A program made the position numbers and the translations under genes. Of a stretch of 64,000 bases of DNA, positions 35,219 through 54,412 are shown one piece after another (positions within the stretch are counted from its first letter, which is position 1; each line of letters starts with the position of its first letter). The notes under the pieces were generated by a model. It was not told the DNA's origin, ran no database searches, and worked only from the letters and a program-made list of their open reading frames with translations. This DNA is from Crambe crambe. Its lineage: Eukaryota > Porifera > Demospongiae > Poecilosclerida > Crambeidae. The stretch lies in assembly GCA_963924555.1 (NCBI GenBank), contig OZ004585.1, positions 633,488 to 697,487 of the forward strand, given 5' to 3'.

Positions 35219-35893
35219 CATGTTAATACTATAGGATAATAAACTTTTACCAACAAAAATTAAATCCTATTGTTAGCTATACCAGTCAATATGTCTTTAT
35301 TGTATACAGTCTTGTTTGCTATTGGTTAGTACAGTGCTTCAGCTCTTTGATGGTGGGGAGGAGCATATAACATGTAGCTAACATGGCCTGGGCAGTGCAG
35401 CTGGACATTTATTTTCATCACTACTGCCTTGTTGCCAATGCCATGTCAACAGAAGAGTGTGCATGCTCAGTAGCAGCATTGATACAACTCGTTTATGGTA
35501 GAGTTACCAGACCCTTTCCCCTGTCCCAAAAGGAGGTAAAGGGTTGGCGCCGCTAGACTAAGCTTTTGTACTACCTGGCAGCTGGCAATAATTTGACCTG
35601 TATTCTGTCATAGCTTACTCCCTGGCTTCTTAGACAAAAGATCACAAGTAGGGGATGGCCTACAAACTACAAGTACGTAAGTTTTGTTTAGCTATGTTCT
35701 AGTCACTTAAGTACTTCTTAGTTCTGACTTCCACTATGATGGTTCTGCACATTTCTCTGAAGTTGCAGGTGTCTGAAATATCTGCCATTTTTTCCCCTAG
35801 GAAGCTTTGCACATGTGCACGTGCACACGCTGGTACGTACCATGTACATACTGTTGCCTTCAGCACTGTGTCTTGGCAGAGATAAATTCATAC

Positions 35894-41347
<5,454 letters not shown>

Positions 41348-42743
41348 CTACACACAACAGGAACAATAATTACTAAACACAAAGAACCCATTCACACAAA
41401 ATTAAAATTGCAAAATACATCATGTAATAAATTATGTAATAAATCTTTGATGCTGGAAGACACCATCATGTTGGATTGGTTGTTCTACTGATAATTCATC
41501 ACACAATGAATGACTAGTTCAAGACAAACTTGGAAAGAGACAGCAGCCAAAATTATTATACGCAAGTGTTGACAAGTGACCATCTTGGTTCTCACTTAAC
41601 TTAGAGCTCAACCATGATCAAGATATATTAGCTATTTTGCAAAATTGTTCTGCCTACACAATGTATCAACAGTGGTTTGAAGTTACTCAAGTGTGAATCA
41701 CCACCACTTAGTGGTATGTAGTGGTATGTAAACAGCTGAATTCCTTGTGTTTGGCTATATCTCAGTCATGGTTGGACTTAGGGAATAGACCATTGGAAAG
41801 CTCTTTTAAAAAGCTGCATTTTGGTGGTAAAAAAGGTTCTAGGGGCATGTATGAAGGCAGTATGAAGCCTAGAAGTTTGACAAAATATTTTTGAAAACCA
41901 TCAAAATTGTGGGTACCAACTCCCTTAAGAATTTGGGAACGTAGTAGGGTAATTCTAAACAGTTGAAATATTTTCTTCAGGCTTATGAGTTCCATTTTGA
42001 TCCTTCAACTTTGAATCCTAGTAGTTCTTTGGAATTACAGTAAATAAGGCAAAGCAGGGCTATTCAAAATGGCGAGTAATTAAGAATTTGTTAAATTATT
42101 TCTGAGACTTCTGAGCTCAATGTTGGAGGATATAATCTACTATTCAAAAGAGAGCTCGAGTGTATGCAAAGGAAGCACAAAAAATACATGTTAATAATGA
42201 CATAATTAAATCATGTGCACATCAGGTAACAAAGCTTTGATGTTGGAAGGCACCATCATGTTGGATTTGTCTGCTGGTTGTTCTATCAAGATTCTATTTT
42301 CACAAGTTTCAGTGATAATTCATTACACAGGAGAAGAAATTTGGTGAAGGTCACATGAGGGGAGAGGGGAGGGGTAGAACAGTTAAGTATTTGTTATACC
42401 TGGACATAAGAAAGACTGTTGCTAGAAAGCAAACCAGTTTTTAGTTGGGCTTTGAAATTCTAAATGTCCAAACAGGATGGGTTCAGTCATTTTTCCAGAG
42501 ATCTACCCGTTCTATTTGGGTCCACTCAAAACGTACAAACCTCAAAGAATGGCACCTTTTAAAATGTACTGGAAGTCACCTACTCAATAATTGAGGATGT
42601 CCGACCTCTCCCCCCCCCCCCCCCCCCCCCCCCCCCCGAAGGTTACATGCATGAATTAATGAGTGTGAGGCCAGACTTCCCCTATAAAATCCAAAACCTT
42701 CCCCTTTCCCCAGATGAGAAGTCTAAATCTAATCTCACTAGCC

Positions 42744-43441
42744 AGACTCCTTTTTCCCTCACTATACTTCGCACACACACTTGCTTGCATGTGCATGCAG
42801 AAGGGAGGAAGAAAGGAGTCTGGTGGTTTTCTGGACCCTCTGGAATGTTAGTGGTCAGAGATGCATGTGATAAAAGGGCTGACAATCACAAGGATGGGGC
42901 GTGTCTCTTCCACATGGTAATTTGTGTAGCGCGCAATGAGACCTTTTTCGAATAATTCGAGGCAGATCTCTTTGGCGTAGTGAGTACTGGCTATGCGAGA
43001 CAAGTGAGTGCACAGCCCGCTTGTTCAGTGTGGAGGCAATAGATCAGTTTATTTCGCTAGGCAGTTGTTTGTTGACAATCAAATGATTGGATGACAACAA
43101 AATTGATGCTTACAAGATGAAGTAAAGCAGAGAGTAGCTGATGATAACCTAGTTTCTCTGTAGCTAGCTAGCACTTACTATAGTGTAGCCTCTGACATTG
43201 AAATAGCATGCCAAATTCGCGGAGAAGAATTTCATGTGACAATTTATAATGATTATGTGACTTATTTATAGCAAGGGATCTGATTGGTTCTGCCTACATT
43301 CCTGCAGGGATCCAGAAAGCCTATTTACACCAGACTCCTTTCTTTCTTTCTTCCTCCCTTCCTTCTGCGTGCGCGTGCAAGAAGTGTGTGTGCAAAGTAT
43401 AGTGAGGGGAAAAGGAGTCTGGCTAGCGAGACTAGTCTAAA
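42744..43441. mobile_element. Foldback element, unit 2 copy
   Basis: Counterpart of 7172-7868, with the same inverted arms. Confidence 0.6.
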
Positions 43442-45203
43442 TCCTGGATGATGTTATAAAGAAAGAAGAGTCAAAGGTACAAATTAAGAGATACACTGCT
43501 AAAGGTCACAACAGAACTTCACATCACCATGTGAGTCATGCTAAAACAACATGTCAAAGGTGTGTAAAAAGCATAAAAATTCTCATGAAAGAGAGAGCTC
43601 AAATGAAGGAGCCACATACACACATTAATGGAGGGAAGGGTTTAGCAGCGAGATTTTTTGGGGGTGGGGTGGGGGGTCATGCTATATCATGCAATCATGT
43701 GATTGGCACATTTACATGATTCTTTACCAGTTTGAGATCTCTTTTGTTGTTTTTGATAGTGCCCCTTAAATGTAACTGGGTGCAGTGGTTGATGTGCTAA
43801 GTGTGTGCAACACATTCAGTTCTCTTGATACACACTCCTAACTAAAGCAGCATTGGGACCACAACTGCATTAGTTACTAATGAGATAACATGAACACTCT
43901 ATCTAATATCTGTCTTTTCATTCCTGTTGGAACTTCATCTGCTGAGTACACAACATTGATGAAGATGTCACTTCTGGAATCAAAATAGGAGACTTAATGA
44001 CACTGGAATCACCAACAAAAATTAGTATTGTGTGCTTCTAAGTTATTTCCAAGGGGGAGGGAGTGCTTCTAAACCCACATGTCTGGACTATAAACACAAG
44101 GACACTAGTGGTTCACAACATGACAGGTGTATCCTAGTGATGTGGCTTGCCACACCTCTTTTTCTGGAAATTAAATACAGGCTAGCTGCATGCCATCTCC
44201 ATGAAACATCACAGCTGCACTGAGCATGATAGGAATAATAAAGTGATCTGGCTAGCTGTTACTACACCAAGAGGATCTTGTACTGATTACCTAAAGACTC
44301 GTAGCCTGAGCACAGAAATGCAAATACAGTAACAATTGTCTTGCATCAGGCAGGGATAGGTGGTGGCCTTGAAGTATTTGTGGCTGGGGAACAATAAAAT
44401 GTTTTCATAGTCCTATTATTCTTAGCCACTAGCTATTCCAGAGCTACTGCCCATCTCTGTCTTATACTTGATAACTGCAAACTACTGTAGCATTTAACTC
44501 TTATGAGAGAGAGCTTGCAAGGGTTGAAAGGCTCTCGGTCTGTAGTATGTTGCAGGCACAACAACCACTACTGACAGATCAGATACACTTGCCATGAAAA
44601 CACTGTTATGATTATGGCAGATAACACCAATGTTCATCATCACACTCCAACTGAAAAAATAAAACACCCCTTAGATGCAAGCCTGAATCACAATAACTAC
44701 TAGAGAGCCAAGTATTATGTTTGGGGTGGGTTCAGATCAAGAAGTATCTGCATGTGAGCAAGCCATTTCTCTATTGCACCTGTGAGCATAGCAAGCACAC
44801 ATTAGGGAGTCAAATGGGATATTTGAGATGTATTGTACATTCTTACATTGCAGCTTTTTTCGTGATGACCTAGGGTAAACTGAGCATGCCATAATGCTTT
44901 GCATTTCCCTAGTAGCTATACAACCATTAATGCAATACATGTTTGTTTATCAACAGTGAGGTGCTGCAGGTATGTCCATGGTAGCTATGAAACACTTTGA
45001 GATGAGGGAGGGTGGTGCTCCATCTGGGAAGAGGGGGAGGGGAAGGGGTTGAGGACCTGAGTGCTTCTAAACTCCATTAGTGAAGACTATAAACACAAGG
45101 ACACTAGTGGTCACAACATGACATGTTAACAGTGCAGATGAGGATAGACCGTTTTTGTAATTAAAATGGGATATCACACCCCATTTTTGCAAGTAGTTGT
45201 ACC

Positions 45204-45206
<3 letters not shown>

Positions 45207-45263
<57 letters not shown>
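45207..45263. repeat. (CA)n microsatellite
   Basis: Counterpart of 9635-9683, longer by several repeats. Confidence 0.9.
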
Positions 45264-45268
<5 letters not shown>

Positions 45269-45901
45269 TATTCTAGCTGACTACAAATCTCCAACTTTTT
45301 ATCCTTAAGGGTGGTCTGACAACCCTGCCCATTATGGTTGTCAAGGAAGCCAATCTCTATAAAGCTCCACAAAACTACGATTTTTACCCAAGATATGGCA
45401 AGAGATAAAACACTATTTCTCATCAATCACTCAAATTCAGTAGCTGATTTTTGGTCAACTATTTTTTATCCCTATTCTCCACAAGCATTAATTTTGTTGA
45501 TCCCTAGTTACTTTTTTTTATATTCACAATCATAACATTCACAACACAGCTTGCTATTAGGTGAGATATGACCCTATGTAATTTTTCAGGAAAAATATTT
45601 GGCTTGTGTAATAATTTTTAATTGAACTCGCAATATCTTGTAGCTATAATAATAATGAGTGCAAAAACTAAATAAAAAGTGAAGTAGGGATAATCATAAA
45701 ATTTAGTTGCATTCCTATCACTCCTAGCCCTCCTAATTTCAATAACCACACCCATATATATCACCCAACTTAAAATCCCTACTCTTCACTCCCCCTTCAG
45801 CAATAAGTGAGTCAAGTGACCCCTTACCCATCACCAAACTCAAGAATCACAGCAATAATATTATTACAAAAACTATTATTCCTACTTCATTCCTAGGGAA
45901 A

Positions 45902-45982
45902 AATTGACATAAACCCTACATTGCTGCAAGGTGTAGCCAAAAAGGATAGTATGGCAGCAGCAATGTAGGGTTTATGTCAATT
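45902..45982. mobile_element. 80-bp hairpin MITE, unit 2 copy
   Basis: Counterpart of 10324-10403. Confidence 0.65.
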
Positions 45983-47248
45983 TTATGACAGTTAGCAGAG
46001 CAGTCCATGCAGCGATGTAGGGTCAGTACATAGCAAGCACCTTGTTTCCGTACTTTTTATAGTCATGTACTCAAGCCTACATCACTCTTTCATTTAGAAG
46101 AAATTTTTTTACTCTCATATCATTATGTAAGTGTTGATTTTCACCCCCTCAACAGGTTCAATTTTACCAGTTTCAGGTGTGGATCATGACACAAGCAAGA
46201 ACTCATTAAAACTCATAGATGCGAGGAAGAAAAAGTGACTGTTATGGTACATTTGAATTCTATAGTAGTTTTATGTCAATAGACATTCTTTCATCTTGTC
46301 TATGCACATTACATTATCAGTTTGATTTAAGACAAAGGTGGGACTGCCCCCCACACCCCCCCCCCCCCCCCCCCCCCCCAATGTAAAATTGTTTTCCAAA
46401 TCACTCCAAGATAATTTTTTTCCAGCTTTTATTACGTGATGCACATTCATTATTTATGCTACTTAATGGAGAGGGGAGGCATATCCTGTTTCACAGGGTC
46501 TCAGTCCTCCCTGTAAGCTTTACTCTCACTGTAACTGAAATAGTTTGAATCTCTTGCACTAGCATCTAATACAGAGTCCATATCTTCACAGCTGCTGTGG
46601 AGAGATGACCTCAGAAACCAATGTGGTAGAGATAATAGTGGAATATGGTCAGACTTCAGGATAAGCTAAATCAAATTTGGTGAAGGTCACATGGGAGGGA
46701 CAGTTAAGTGTTACCTGGGCACAAGAAAGATCTAGTAAGCTAGTTGCTAGAAAGCAAACCAGTTTTAGCTGGGCTTTGAAATTCAACCTTTTTTGAGCCT
46801 CCAAACAGGATGGGGATCAATTGGGTTCAGTCACTTCTCCAGAGATCAATCTATTTGGGTCTGCTCAAAGCATACAAACCTTGAGGAATCCATGGCACCT
46901 TCAAAAATATACTGTGAATAAAAAGTGCCTACTCAATAATAATTGAGAATGTCCAACCCAACCCCTCCCAAAGGTCACATAAATGAATGAGTGGAGGGAG
47001 GGGGCATCCATTACATAGTCCCTGTATCCATCATTCCTACTAACAACTTCTAGTAGCAAGACACTCAGAGAGGGTAGGGCAGTCCTGTCTCATGTAATGT
47101 TTGTGATTAAAGTACATGGCTGAGAGTTTTGTAGGCATGAAAACTTAAATTTGTGTCTTAAAAAAAGAACGTGGTATGGTGGGACTTCTACGTGGTATGG
47201 TGGGACTTCTACGCATCAGTATGGTTAGTCATTGGTCAGTCAAGGTTG

Positions 47249-47606
47249 ATAAGAGGTTAAGCCACAGTTAAGTCCTTTGATAAGGGGCTAAGCCACATCC
47301 CGAGGCTAAGCCACAGTTAAGTCAAGGCTATGTAAATTTTGGTTTTGCTGTTCTGGATTTGGTGTGTGCGAAAAATGCAGGGCTGGGTATGAGGCTATGT
47401 GCATGCGGTTTACTGCATAAAAGGATTTAACTGTGGCTTAGCCTCTTATCAAAGGATTTAACTGTGGCTTAAATTTTGGTTTTGCTGTTCTAGATTTGGT
47501 GTGTGCGAAAAATGCAGGGCTGGGTATGAGGCTATGTGCATGTGGTTTTACTGCATAAAAGGATTTAACTGTGGCTTAGCCTCTTATCAAAGGATTTAAC
47601 TGTGGC
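47249..47606. repeat. 31-bp repeats in both orientations, unit 2 copy
   Basis: Counterpart of 11906-12325 with fewer direct units. Confidence 0.75.
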
Positions 47607-48242
47607 TTTGTACTTGAAAGGAGGCTATGTAAATATTTGGTTTTATTATACTTGCAAGATCACTGTAAATGTGGCCATGGGTGGCTGCAGCTGTACATCC
47701 ATATTGTGTAAAAAAAATTTTTCTCAAAAATCCAATTTTTAATGGAATTGATTTTCCATGCATTAGTGCAAAGGGCATCTTTAGTACTGTACATGAATTA
47801 GTTTTTACAACAAATGTGGCATGATCCCATTTTATAATCTCTGGCAGTTTCAGACAATGGTTTGTTTTTTCACACACAATTATTGATAAAGGGTCTGGCT
47901 CAAGACTAGTTTACACACTACAAGGTCCTGCATGCTTAATAATAATATTTCCTCTGTGCAAACCAAGTGTAATTACTTTCCAGTATAGTCTCACAGTTAT
48001 GAGCTGCCTGCTTGGTGGCTATACTAAATTCTGGAATGATAAGGCTCCTCTGCCAACAGGAAACAAGGAATATGCTAATCATTCTACCCAAATGTAGCCA
48101 AGTGAATTAGCTACCTGCAGCAGAAAAATTTCGCTTTGGTGCTAAACACTGTCACTTCTTTCTAGAATTACACTGTGACCAGAATTGGCCTGCTGTTCGG
48201 TACCTTACAGTTAGCTAGCTGATTATAACTAGTAATTCACAC

Positions 48243-48457
48243 CTGTGCTCAATAAATGCTCCATCTTGAGAGTGTATACAAAGATGACAGCTATCAACAA
48301 CCACCATAAGGTCAATATCAGAGGAATGAACCAGACATGGCGGGAAATGGTCGGGGAGCTTCTCTGCTTTGGCTTGTGTCCATGGAAACAGTAATACTGC
48401 CTCAGGTGCTGGACCCGAGACTTCCACAGGTCTGCCAGTTGAGACCTCAACATCCTC
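48243..48457 (-). CDS. Candidate exon, unit 2 copy
   Basis: Counterpart of 12975-13189 with the same length and the same acceptor and donor positions. Five or so differences, all of which change residues (for example SICRP to STGRP, LPGHF to LPDHF, CHLF to CHLC). Family not recognised. Confidence 0.28.
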
Positions 48458-48887
48458 CTAAAGTGATAAAGAGAGATCAAAACCAGAATACGTAAGCTTA
48501 TGCTAGCTAGATCTTACCCGTGGAAGGCTTATTACTCCTTTTTCTCTTTCTTTAGTTGCTTAAAAGACTGACAACAAAACTTTGCACGAATCTGCCCACG
48601 ATCACGAATATGTAGCCTCGTCCCCAGGCCCTCCCTTTTTACGCGTATACGACGAGGCCGACCTTTATGCGCATGCGTTCAAACCTTGAACTTTGAACTC
48701 AGTTCAGGGTGTGGAAGTGGAGATCAAGGATGAGGAAACAAGGAAGGAACCCACGTAACATCCGGGCTTCCTATGCTGTGCAAAGTAGAAAATACATTCA
48801 TGATGGACACTAATCTGGCGTAGCCATTAGATGGACACCTGACACTCTGAAGTAAAATGCTATCATCATTACAGAGTCAGCTACAAC

Positions 48888-50430
48888 ATGTATGGGGATG
48901 ATCATGGGAACAATATGGAAGGTCAGTATGAGAAAAAACAAAACCAGAGTGAACACCACACCTACACATGTAGTGTGTTTCCTTCCATTCGTAAAACCTG
49001 GGTGACCTCTGACCTCCCGGATGTGATCCACTGCCAGGCTGTTGCAGACGATCTCAGCCTCCTGATTACTATCAAAGGGAATACTCAACACTCACTGCAG
49101 GAAGATGAGCCTTCATGTGGAACCAATTCATTTTACATGCAGGAAGCTAGGGGACCCCCACCAGTTGCTGAGAAGAAAGTGCAAGTTGTATTTTGACTGC
49201 ATCCACCTGATGTTGGTGAGTGTAGTTTAGATTCCTCCACTCTATTATGTTCAAATGACCTATCCATCCATATTCACTGAGTTAGAGTCGTTGGCTTGAC
49301 TCCACCCATTTTAACTGATGGCCTAATTCAATCCATTGGTTAACCCTATGTACTCACACAGTACATACTGTATCTCCCAATTACTGTGATGACCCTTTAC
49401 CTTCTATGTTGCCAAAGACTCGTGCTTTATAAGAGCCACCTCTAAAATTTATCATTTCCCATCTTACTGCCTTTTGTGTGTTGCCCTAGGATTCTGTGGC
49501 AGGGAGATGCATCCAATGTGATTATCTCCTATTTATTGTGTTGCTTCTACCAGGGGGATGCATCTAATATCCTTGAATCATTAATTTAACCTCTTGTCTC
49601 CCATTTACTGCCTTTTTACTTCAGGATTCTGTACCAGGATGATGCATCTAATGTCCTTGAATCATTTAAATGATTCAAGTGCATCCCTTACCACGGTAAC
49701 CTGACGGCACAGTAACACAACAAATGAGAGACAAAGGGTTAAACAACTCAAAGATATTGGATGCATCCCCTTGCCATTGTATCCAGTGGTAACACACAGA
49801 CAGACACAGTACCACAACAAATGGAATAAGAGATTAACCCCTTGTCTCCCATTTATTGTGTTATTGTGCCGTGTGTTACCGCAGGTTACCATGGCAAGGG
49901 GGTGCATCCAATATCCTTGTTTAACCTCTTGTCTCCCATTTATTGTGTTATTGTGTCTGTTTGTGTGTCCTTAAAGGATACCATGGCAAGGGGGTGCGTC
50001 CAATGTCATATCCCAATATGATGTGAGGATCCACTTGGGCTACATCCCTGACTACTCGAAACTACCAGAAATCAAGTAAGTCAGTGCAGTGGATGCCATC
50101 ACAACTTGTAATTGTTTTTCTATTGGTTATCATATGACCGGTCATATGACTACTGATCATTCTTTGAATTAATATTCTATTTATACTGCTGGGTTAATGT
50201 AGATGATCACATGACTGGTCACATGACTGGGCACAAATTTGAGGGGTAGAAACATTAATTATCAAGACAATTATCTGTACTGCTGGGTTATAATATAGTA
50301 CTAAATTATAGATGATCACATGACTGATCACATGACTGGTCACCAAAACTTGGGTTGAGCAACTTTGAGAACAAAAATTAATTATTGATGATCACAGGAC
50401 TGGTTACATGATTGTGCTGTCCTCAGACTG
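48888..50430 (+). pseudogene. CLASRP: Truncated CLASRP copy
   Basis: The exon at 49977-50075 matches 14028-14126 (IPWQG, QYDVRIHLGYIPDY) with altered residues and a weaker acceptor (taaag). Just after the next exon would begin (50426 on), the DNA jumps to sequence that in unit 1 lies about 200 bp further on, so the rest of the DRY_EERY exon and everything beyond is gone. The preceding intron (49490-49976) is filled with direct and inverted copies of the exon start. An upstream block (about 49019-49080, IHCQAVADDLSLL) resembles the possible exon at 13751. Confidence 0.75.
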
Positions 50431-50439
50431 AGGAGTTAA

Positions 50440-51282
50440 ATCCACGCATCTGTTTATATCATGTATATGATGATCACCCGAGAAGAAATACCATACTACA
50501 AGTTAAAATCAAACCATTCGTGCAAAATTTATTTTGCATTTAACGTTTGTGCTCATGCACATCAAGTAACTCGGGTTTACAGCTATAGCTAATGCATTTT
50601 TACTGTTCTTCAGTGTTTAATCTTTCAGGCTCCAAAATTATATTTTATAAGAATACGGGGTAAGCAGTCATAGCAGCTACATCTTACTGTTTCCTGAGAA
50701 AATCCAACTTCATTTTATAGCTATTAGTCCTATGGAGGGTCATGCATGTCAAGGTTTGCAGCTGGCTATTCATGCAAAAATGCAAGGCATTATTATGTCA
50801 GATTCAGTTATTCTATCAAAAATGAAATTTAATTGTGCGAACATTTTGATTTTAACTTGTACATATGAATTAAAGCAGAGGGCAGAGAACTTGACTGCTC
50901 TGACAGTGATTAGAAGAGTACTGAGACAATTTTATAAACCTGAATGTGTTCTATGTACTTGGTTGCACCATGCTGAAGAGCTCCAAATAGAGCGAAACAG
51001 TCGAATTGCCACTTTCCTCTTTAACAGAGGGGCAATCAGTCACACCATGCTTATAATGCATGCTGTGTGGTCGATTGTCCATGGTTACCAAGTACAAAAT
51101 TTATATTTCATACCCCACATGAGCTGCATGTGGGGAAGGAGCAATTTGTCATAATAATAGCTATGTCTCCTCAAAGTTTCATGATCTTATATATGTAGCT
51201 AGTCCACCCTTTGACATGTAGCTACCAAGGACTTAAGCAGGGGAGCTAATGCTAAAAATTTAATTTAAAAAAAGAGAGAAAA
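50440..51282. other. Intergenic, no gene recognised
   Basis: A plus-strand open frame of 140 codons at 50732-51154 has several Cys residues but no domain pattern or splice context. It is left uncalled. Confidence 0.35.
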
Positions 51283-52054
51283 CAAGTAAGGGAAAAAACA
51301 TTTAAAAAAAAATGAAAGGTGATGTAGGGATGACAAAAAACAGTGTACAAAAAAATAAAGGAACAAGGGAAGAAATTGTGGAAAGAAAAAGGCTTGACTT
51401 ATTATCATCCCTACATCAAGCCTATGAATGGAATTATTGTAGCTAGCTAGCTAGCTACTTTGACTATTCAAGCTATAATTATACTCTTCCCCTACCTTGT
51501 ACTCTTCCTCCACCTTCTCTTCCTGTACAATAATGTCCTATCTATACTCTGATTACATGGAGTATATGTACAGTCATCACACCTTCCCATCAATTCATTC
51601 AATTTTTTCCACTAAATTGATTTCATTACCAAAAAGGCTGCATAACTATGGACAATTGCATAATTCATGATTCATTTAACTCACTGGTACAATTGAATGT
51701 ACACACTCATTTCACTGCATGTACTTGGTGCTCACAATTCAACCTCTGATAAAGGTACTGAAAGGACAGTCTCAACAACCTGAAACGTGGAGTGACTGCT
51801 AATAGATTTTCACCTCTGAAAGAGGAGAGCCTCTATTAGGAGGTTTCAATATTATAGTCAGATGCCAGTAGCTATTATGGTAGATGTCAATTAGCTACAA
51901 TAATTCCATTCATAGGCTTGATGTAGGGATGATAATAAGTCAAGCCTTTTTCTTTCTACAATTTCTTCCCTTGTTCCTTTATTTTTTTGTACACTGTTTT
52001 TTGTCATCCCTACATCACCTTTCATTTTTTAAAAATGTTTTTTCCCTTACTTGT
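51283..52054. mobile_element. Foldback element of about 770 bp with about 165-bp arms
   Basis: The left arm (51283-51447, starting caagtaagggaaaaaac) is mirrored nearly completely by 51893-52054. The interior has no gene. Fragments of the arm end recur near 38738. It lies just upstream of an exon of the FN3 gene, so it probably sits in one of its introns. Confidence 0.75.
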
Positions 52055-52085
52055 ATACTAATGACTGTGCTTAATTCAATATTAG

Positions 52086-54412
52086 GTGTGGTTATTGGCT
52101 ATAATGTGACAGTGTGGGACATGAATGGCGTGCCATCTTCCTTCACAAGCAACACCGAAAATGTTTTGGCAAGTCCTCTTGAGTGTTGTTCTAGCTACAC
52201 CTTTCAAGTTGTGGCAAGGACAAGTGAGGGAATGGGCACTCCAAGTGAAATCATGAGCTTCTCCACAAACATTGGCTATAATGGTGAGTATAGCCAGTGT
52301 TGATAGCACATACTTCATAACACATACAGTGAACCTCTTAATATGTAAGACACACTGCAGTACTGGGGACAGTCATTTAATTTGTCCATTCATCCTCTCT
52401 TCATAATACCCCTTAATATGCAATACTGGGGACAGTCATTTTGATTCGTCCATTAATTTTATCCCCTCTTAAGCGGTATTAACACTATGAGTTGGGACCT
52501 TGAAGGTTGACTAGAGAGGTTATTTCAATAGTGTTTTCCTAGTGTACATAACTTGTTTGGATCGTGATATTAGCTATCTTGCTGGAATATAGGAGGCATC
52601 AATGTTCTGGCAGCAGCTGGTCAAGGATCGGATTATACTTTAGTTGGCAGAGTGGGAACCCAGCTATCAATCAAAGTATCCGTTTGATCCGAGTGGAGGT
52701 AACCTCTGAGTGTCCCACTGGTATCATGGCAACACAAATGCGATCCTTCAGTGCCATGTCAGGTCGTGGCACCTTCACAACACAATTAGGTATTGTACAT
52801 CTTAGTAGAGGAGAGGGAGAGGGAGAGGGAGAAAGGGAGAGAGAGAGATCTTCAGCTCATTGCACGCAATTGGAGAGATAAAAGAGGATAACTGATTGCA
52901 CACAAATTCATTTCAATTGTATTCTTTAGAGCCTTCTGTCCCATACCGTGTCGAAGTTACAGCCATGATATGCCAGAGTCTTTTTGAAGTCTATAACAGA
53001 ACTACTACCATTCAAGGAGGTTCACTATAGACTAATGATAGCTACTTATCATTATGACTGTGTACTCCTTTTACAGTGAACCAGATTAGTATTCCTACAA
53101 TAGGAAATATAGTCCGAAGCAAATCTACTGCAGCTAATTTTGAGATCATTTTGAGTCAACGTCAGAGCAATGTACTAATCTCGTATAATGTCTCCTACTA
53201 CACCAATGAAGGAAACACATTCAATGAAGTATGCAAGATCAGAGAGGGAGAGAGGGAGAGAGAGAGTGTGTGTGTGTGTGTGAGAGAGAGAGATAGCTAT
53301 TAATTCTTTTTATTTCAGAATAACCCAGTGAGAACTTTCCTGACCAATGAATCATCTGTTAGTATTGATAACTTGAGTCCTTGTTCCTCTTACTGGGTGG
53401 TGGTGGTTGCTATCAGTTGCTCCAATCGAGTGGCCAGTGCCCCTCAACTGATTAACCTCTTTCAGACAATGGAATTCAAGTTCATGATCTCACTTGATGA
53501 CAATGATCCATGCAAGACATGGATAACAGAAAATTTGCCCACAAAACTTTCAGATGTTGAGCGGTCCCTTACAACTGTACCACAAGATTCAATCTGCAGG
53601 CTGGCTCTACCATGTGTGGCAAATGGCCAGTTTGTTTGTGAAAATGATCCAAATACAGCAGTATATCAGTAAGCCGTTGTAGCTATAACTAAACATTCAC
53701 AGCTAAGCAGTCATCTGAAAATTTTCACAGAACTCTTCTTGTGAGCACTGACTCTTTCAGCAGTAGTCAGCAGTTGTATAATGCCTCACCAACTGGATAG
53801 CCAAGATAAATGAACTCAGTATAGCAGGAACCACAGCCAAGGTCTGTAAGTCTAGTTAGCCAGAGAGCTACTGTAGAATTCGTGTGGTTAATTAAATTTT
53901 TTTTTTGTTCTTACGAGTTTGAAAAATCAATAAGGGAATTTAGTATAGCTCACAGAAGCATGCATGTAGCTACAGTGAATTTTTTTTTCAACACACCAAT
54001 TTTAGCTATCATAATTTTTCATTAGGTTACTAGCATTGAGGTATCGACCACCAGCACTCCTTATGTGTGGGCAATAATAGCTGTAGTCATAGGTGGTGTG
54101 TTGATGGCTGTGATTCTTGCAGTCGTGATTTACACTGTGTGGTGACAAAAGAGGAGATCTAAATGGTATGTGTTTGCATTTGTGATCTATAATTATTTCG
54201 TTGTATTAAAATTAACAGGATGTCTAGCAGGGATGGTACTATACCAAATCCTCTATTCTCAGATGAAAATGACTATTCAGACCCATCCTTTTTAACCACC
54301 ACCAGCAATAAAAAGGTGAATTTTAAATCTAACTCAAAATGATTATTGCACTGTTGCATCTTTTATTCTGCTACAGGAGGAGGCACTAGAAAATGAACAT
54401 ACATCTTTATAA
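52086..54412 (+). pseudogene. FN3-type single-pass receptor gene, disrupted, 5' partial
   Basis: Exons: 52086-52283, 52593-52789, 52930-53019, 53077-53228, 53319-53668, 53731-53841, 54026-54165, 54219-54315, 54377-54412 (stop). The first five encode fibronectin-III domains (VVIGYNVTVW, YTFQVVARTSEG, LISYNVSYYTNEG, CSSYWVVVVA). Then follow a juxtamembrane region, a transmembrane helix (WAIIAVVIGGVLMAVILAVV), a short tail with NDYSDP, and the stop. Phases agree except for three lesions. Exon 52593 is 197 nt where a multiple of 3 is required. Exon 53731 is off by one and meets a TAG. A TGA stands at 54143-54145, where a CGA codon would continue the frame into the tail. The point-mutation stop is not explained by indel errors, so a pseudogene is favoured. 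The 5' exons and signal peptide were not found. Confidence 0.68.

Larger units (their letters stand above)
29477..35893. other. Junction region between duplicated units, no confident gene
   Basis: It contains a direct repeat of about 100 bp (29841-29940 and about 30220-30340), a TIR element, permuted copies of the unit 1 end segments, tandem repeats, Helitron-like debris, relics of gene B exons and one candidate exon, all listed separately. Copies of a repeat carrying relics of the gene B linker exon occur around 33960-34020. A-rich runs lie near 34960-35020. Confidence 0.45.
41348..48242. other. Unit 2 copy of the repeat-rich stretch, no confident gene
   Basis: Nearly identical to 5587-12974 apart from the two MITE insertions missing here, a poly-C run (42610-42637), an insertion of about 200 bp at 46327-46535 that includes another poly-C run, and fewer 31-bp repeats. 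No domain-bearing frame was found. Confidence 0.5.

Noticed and set aside
50732-51154. 140-codon plus-strand open frame
   Set aside because: No domain pattern, splice context or counterpart in the other unit; compatible with chance in AT-rich DNA.
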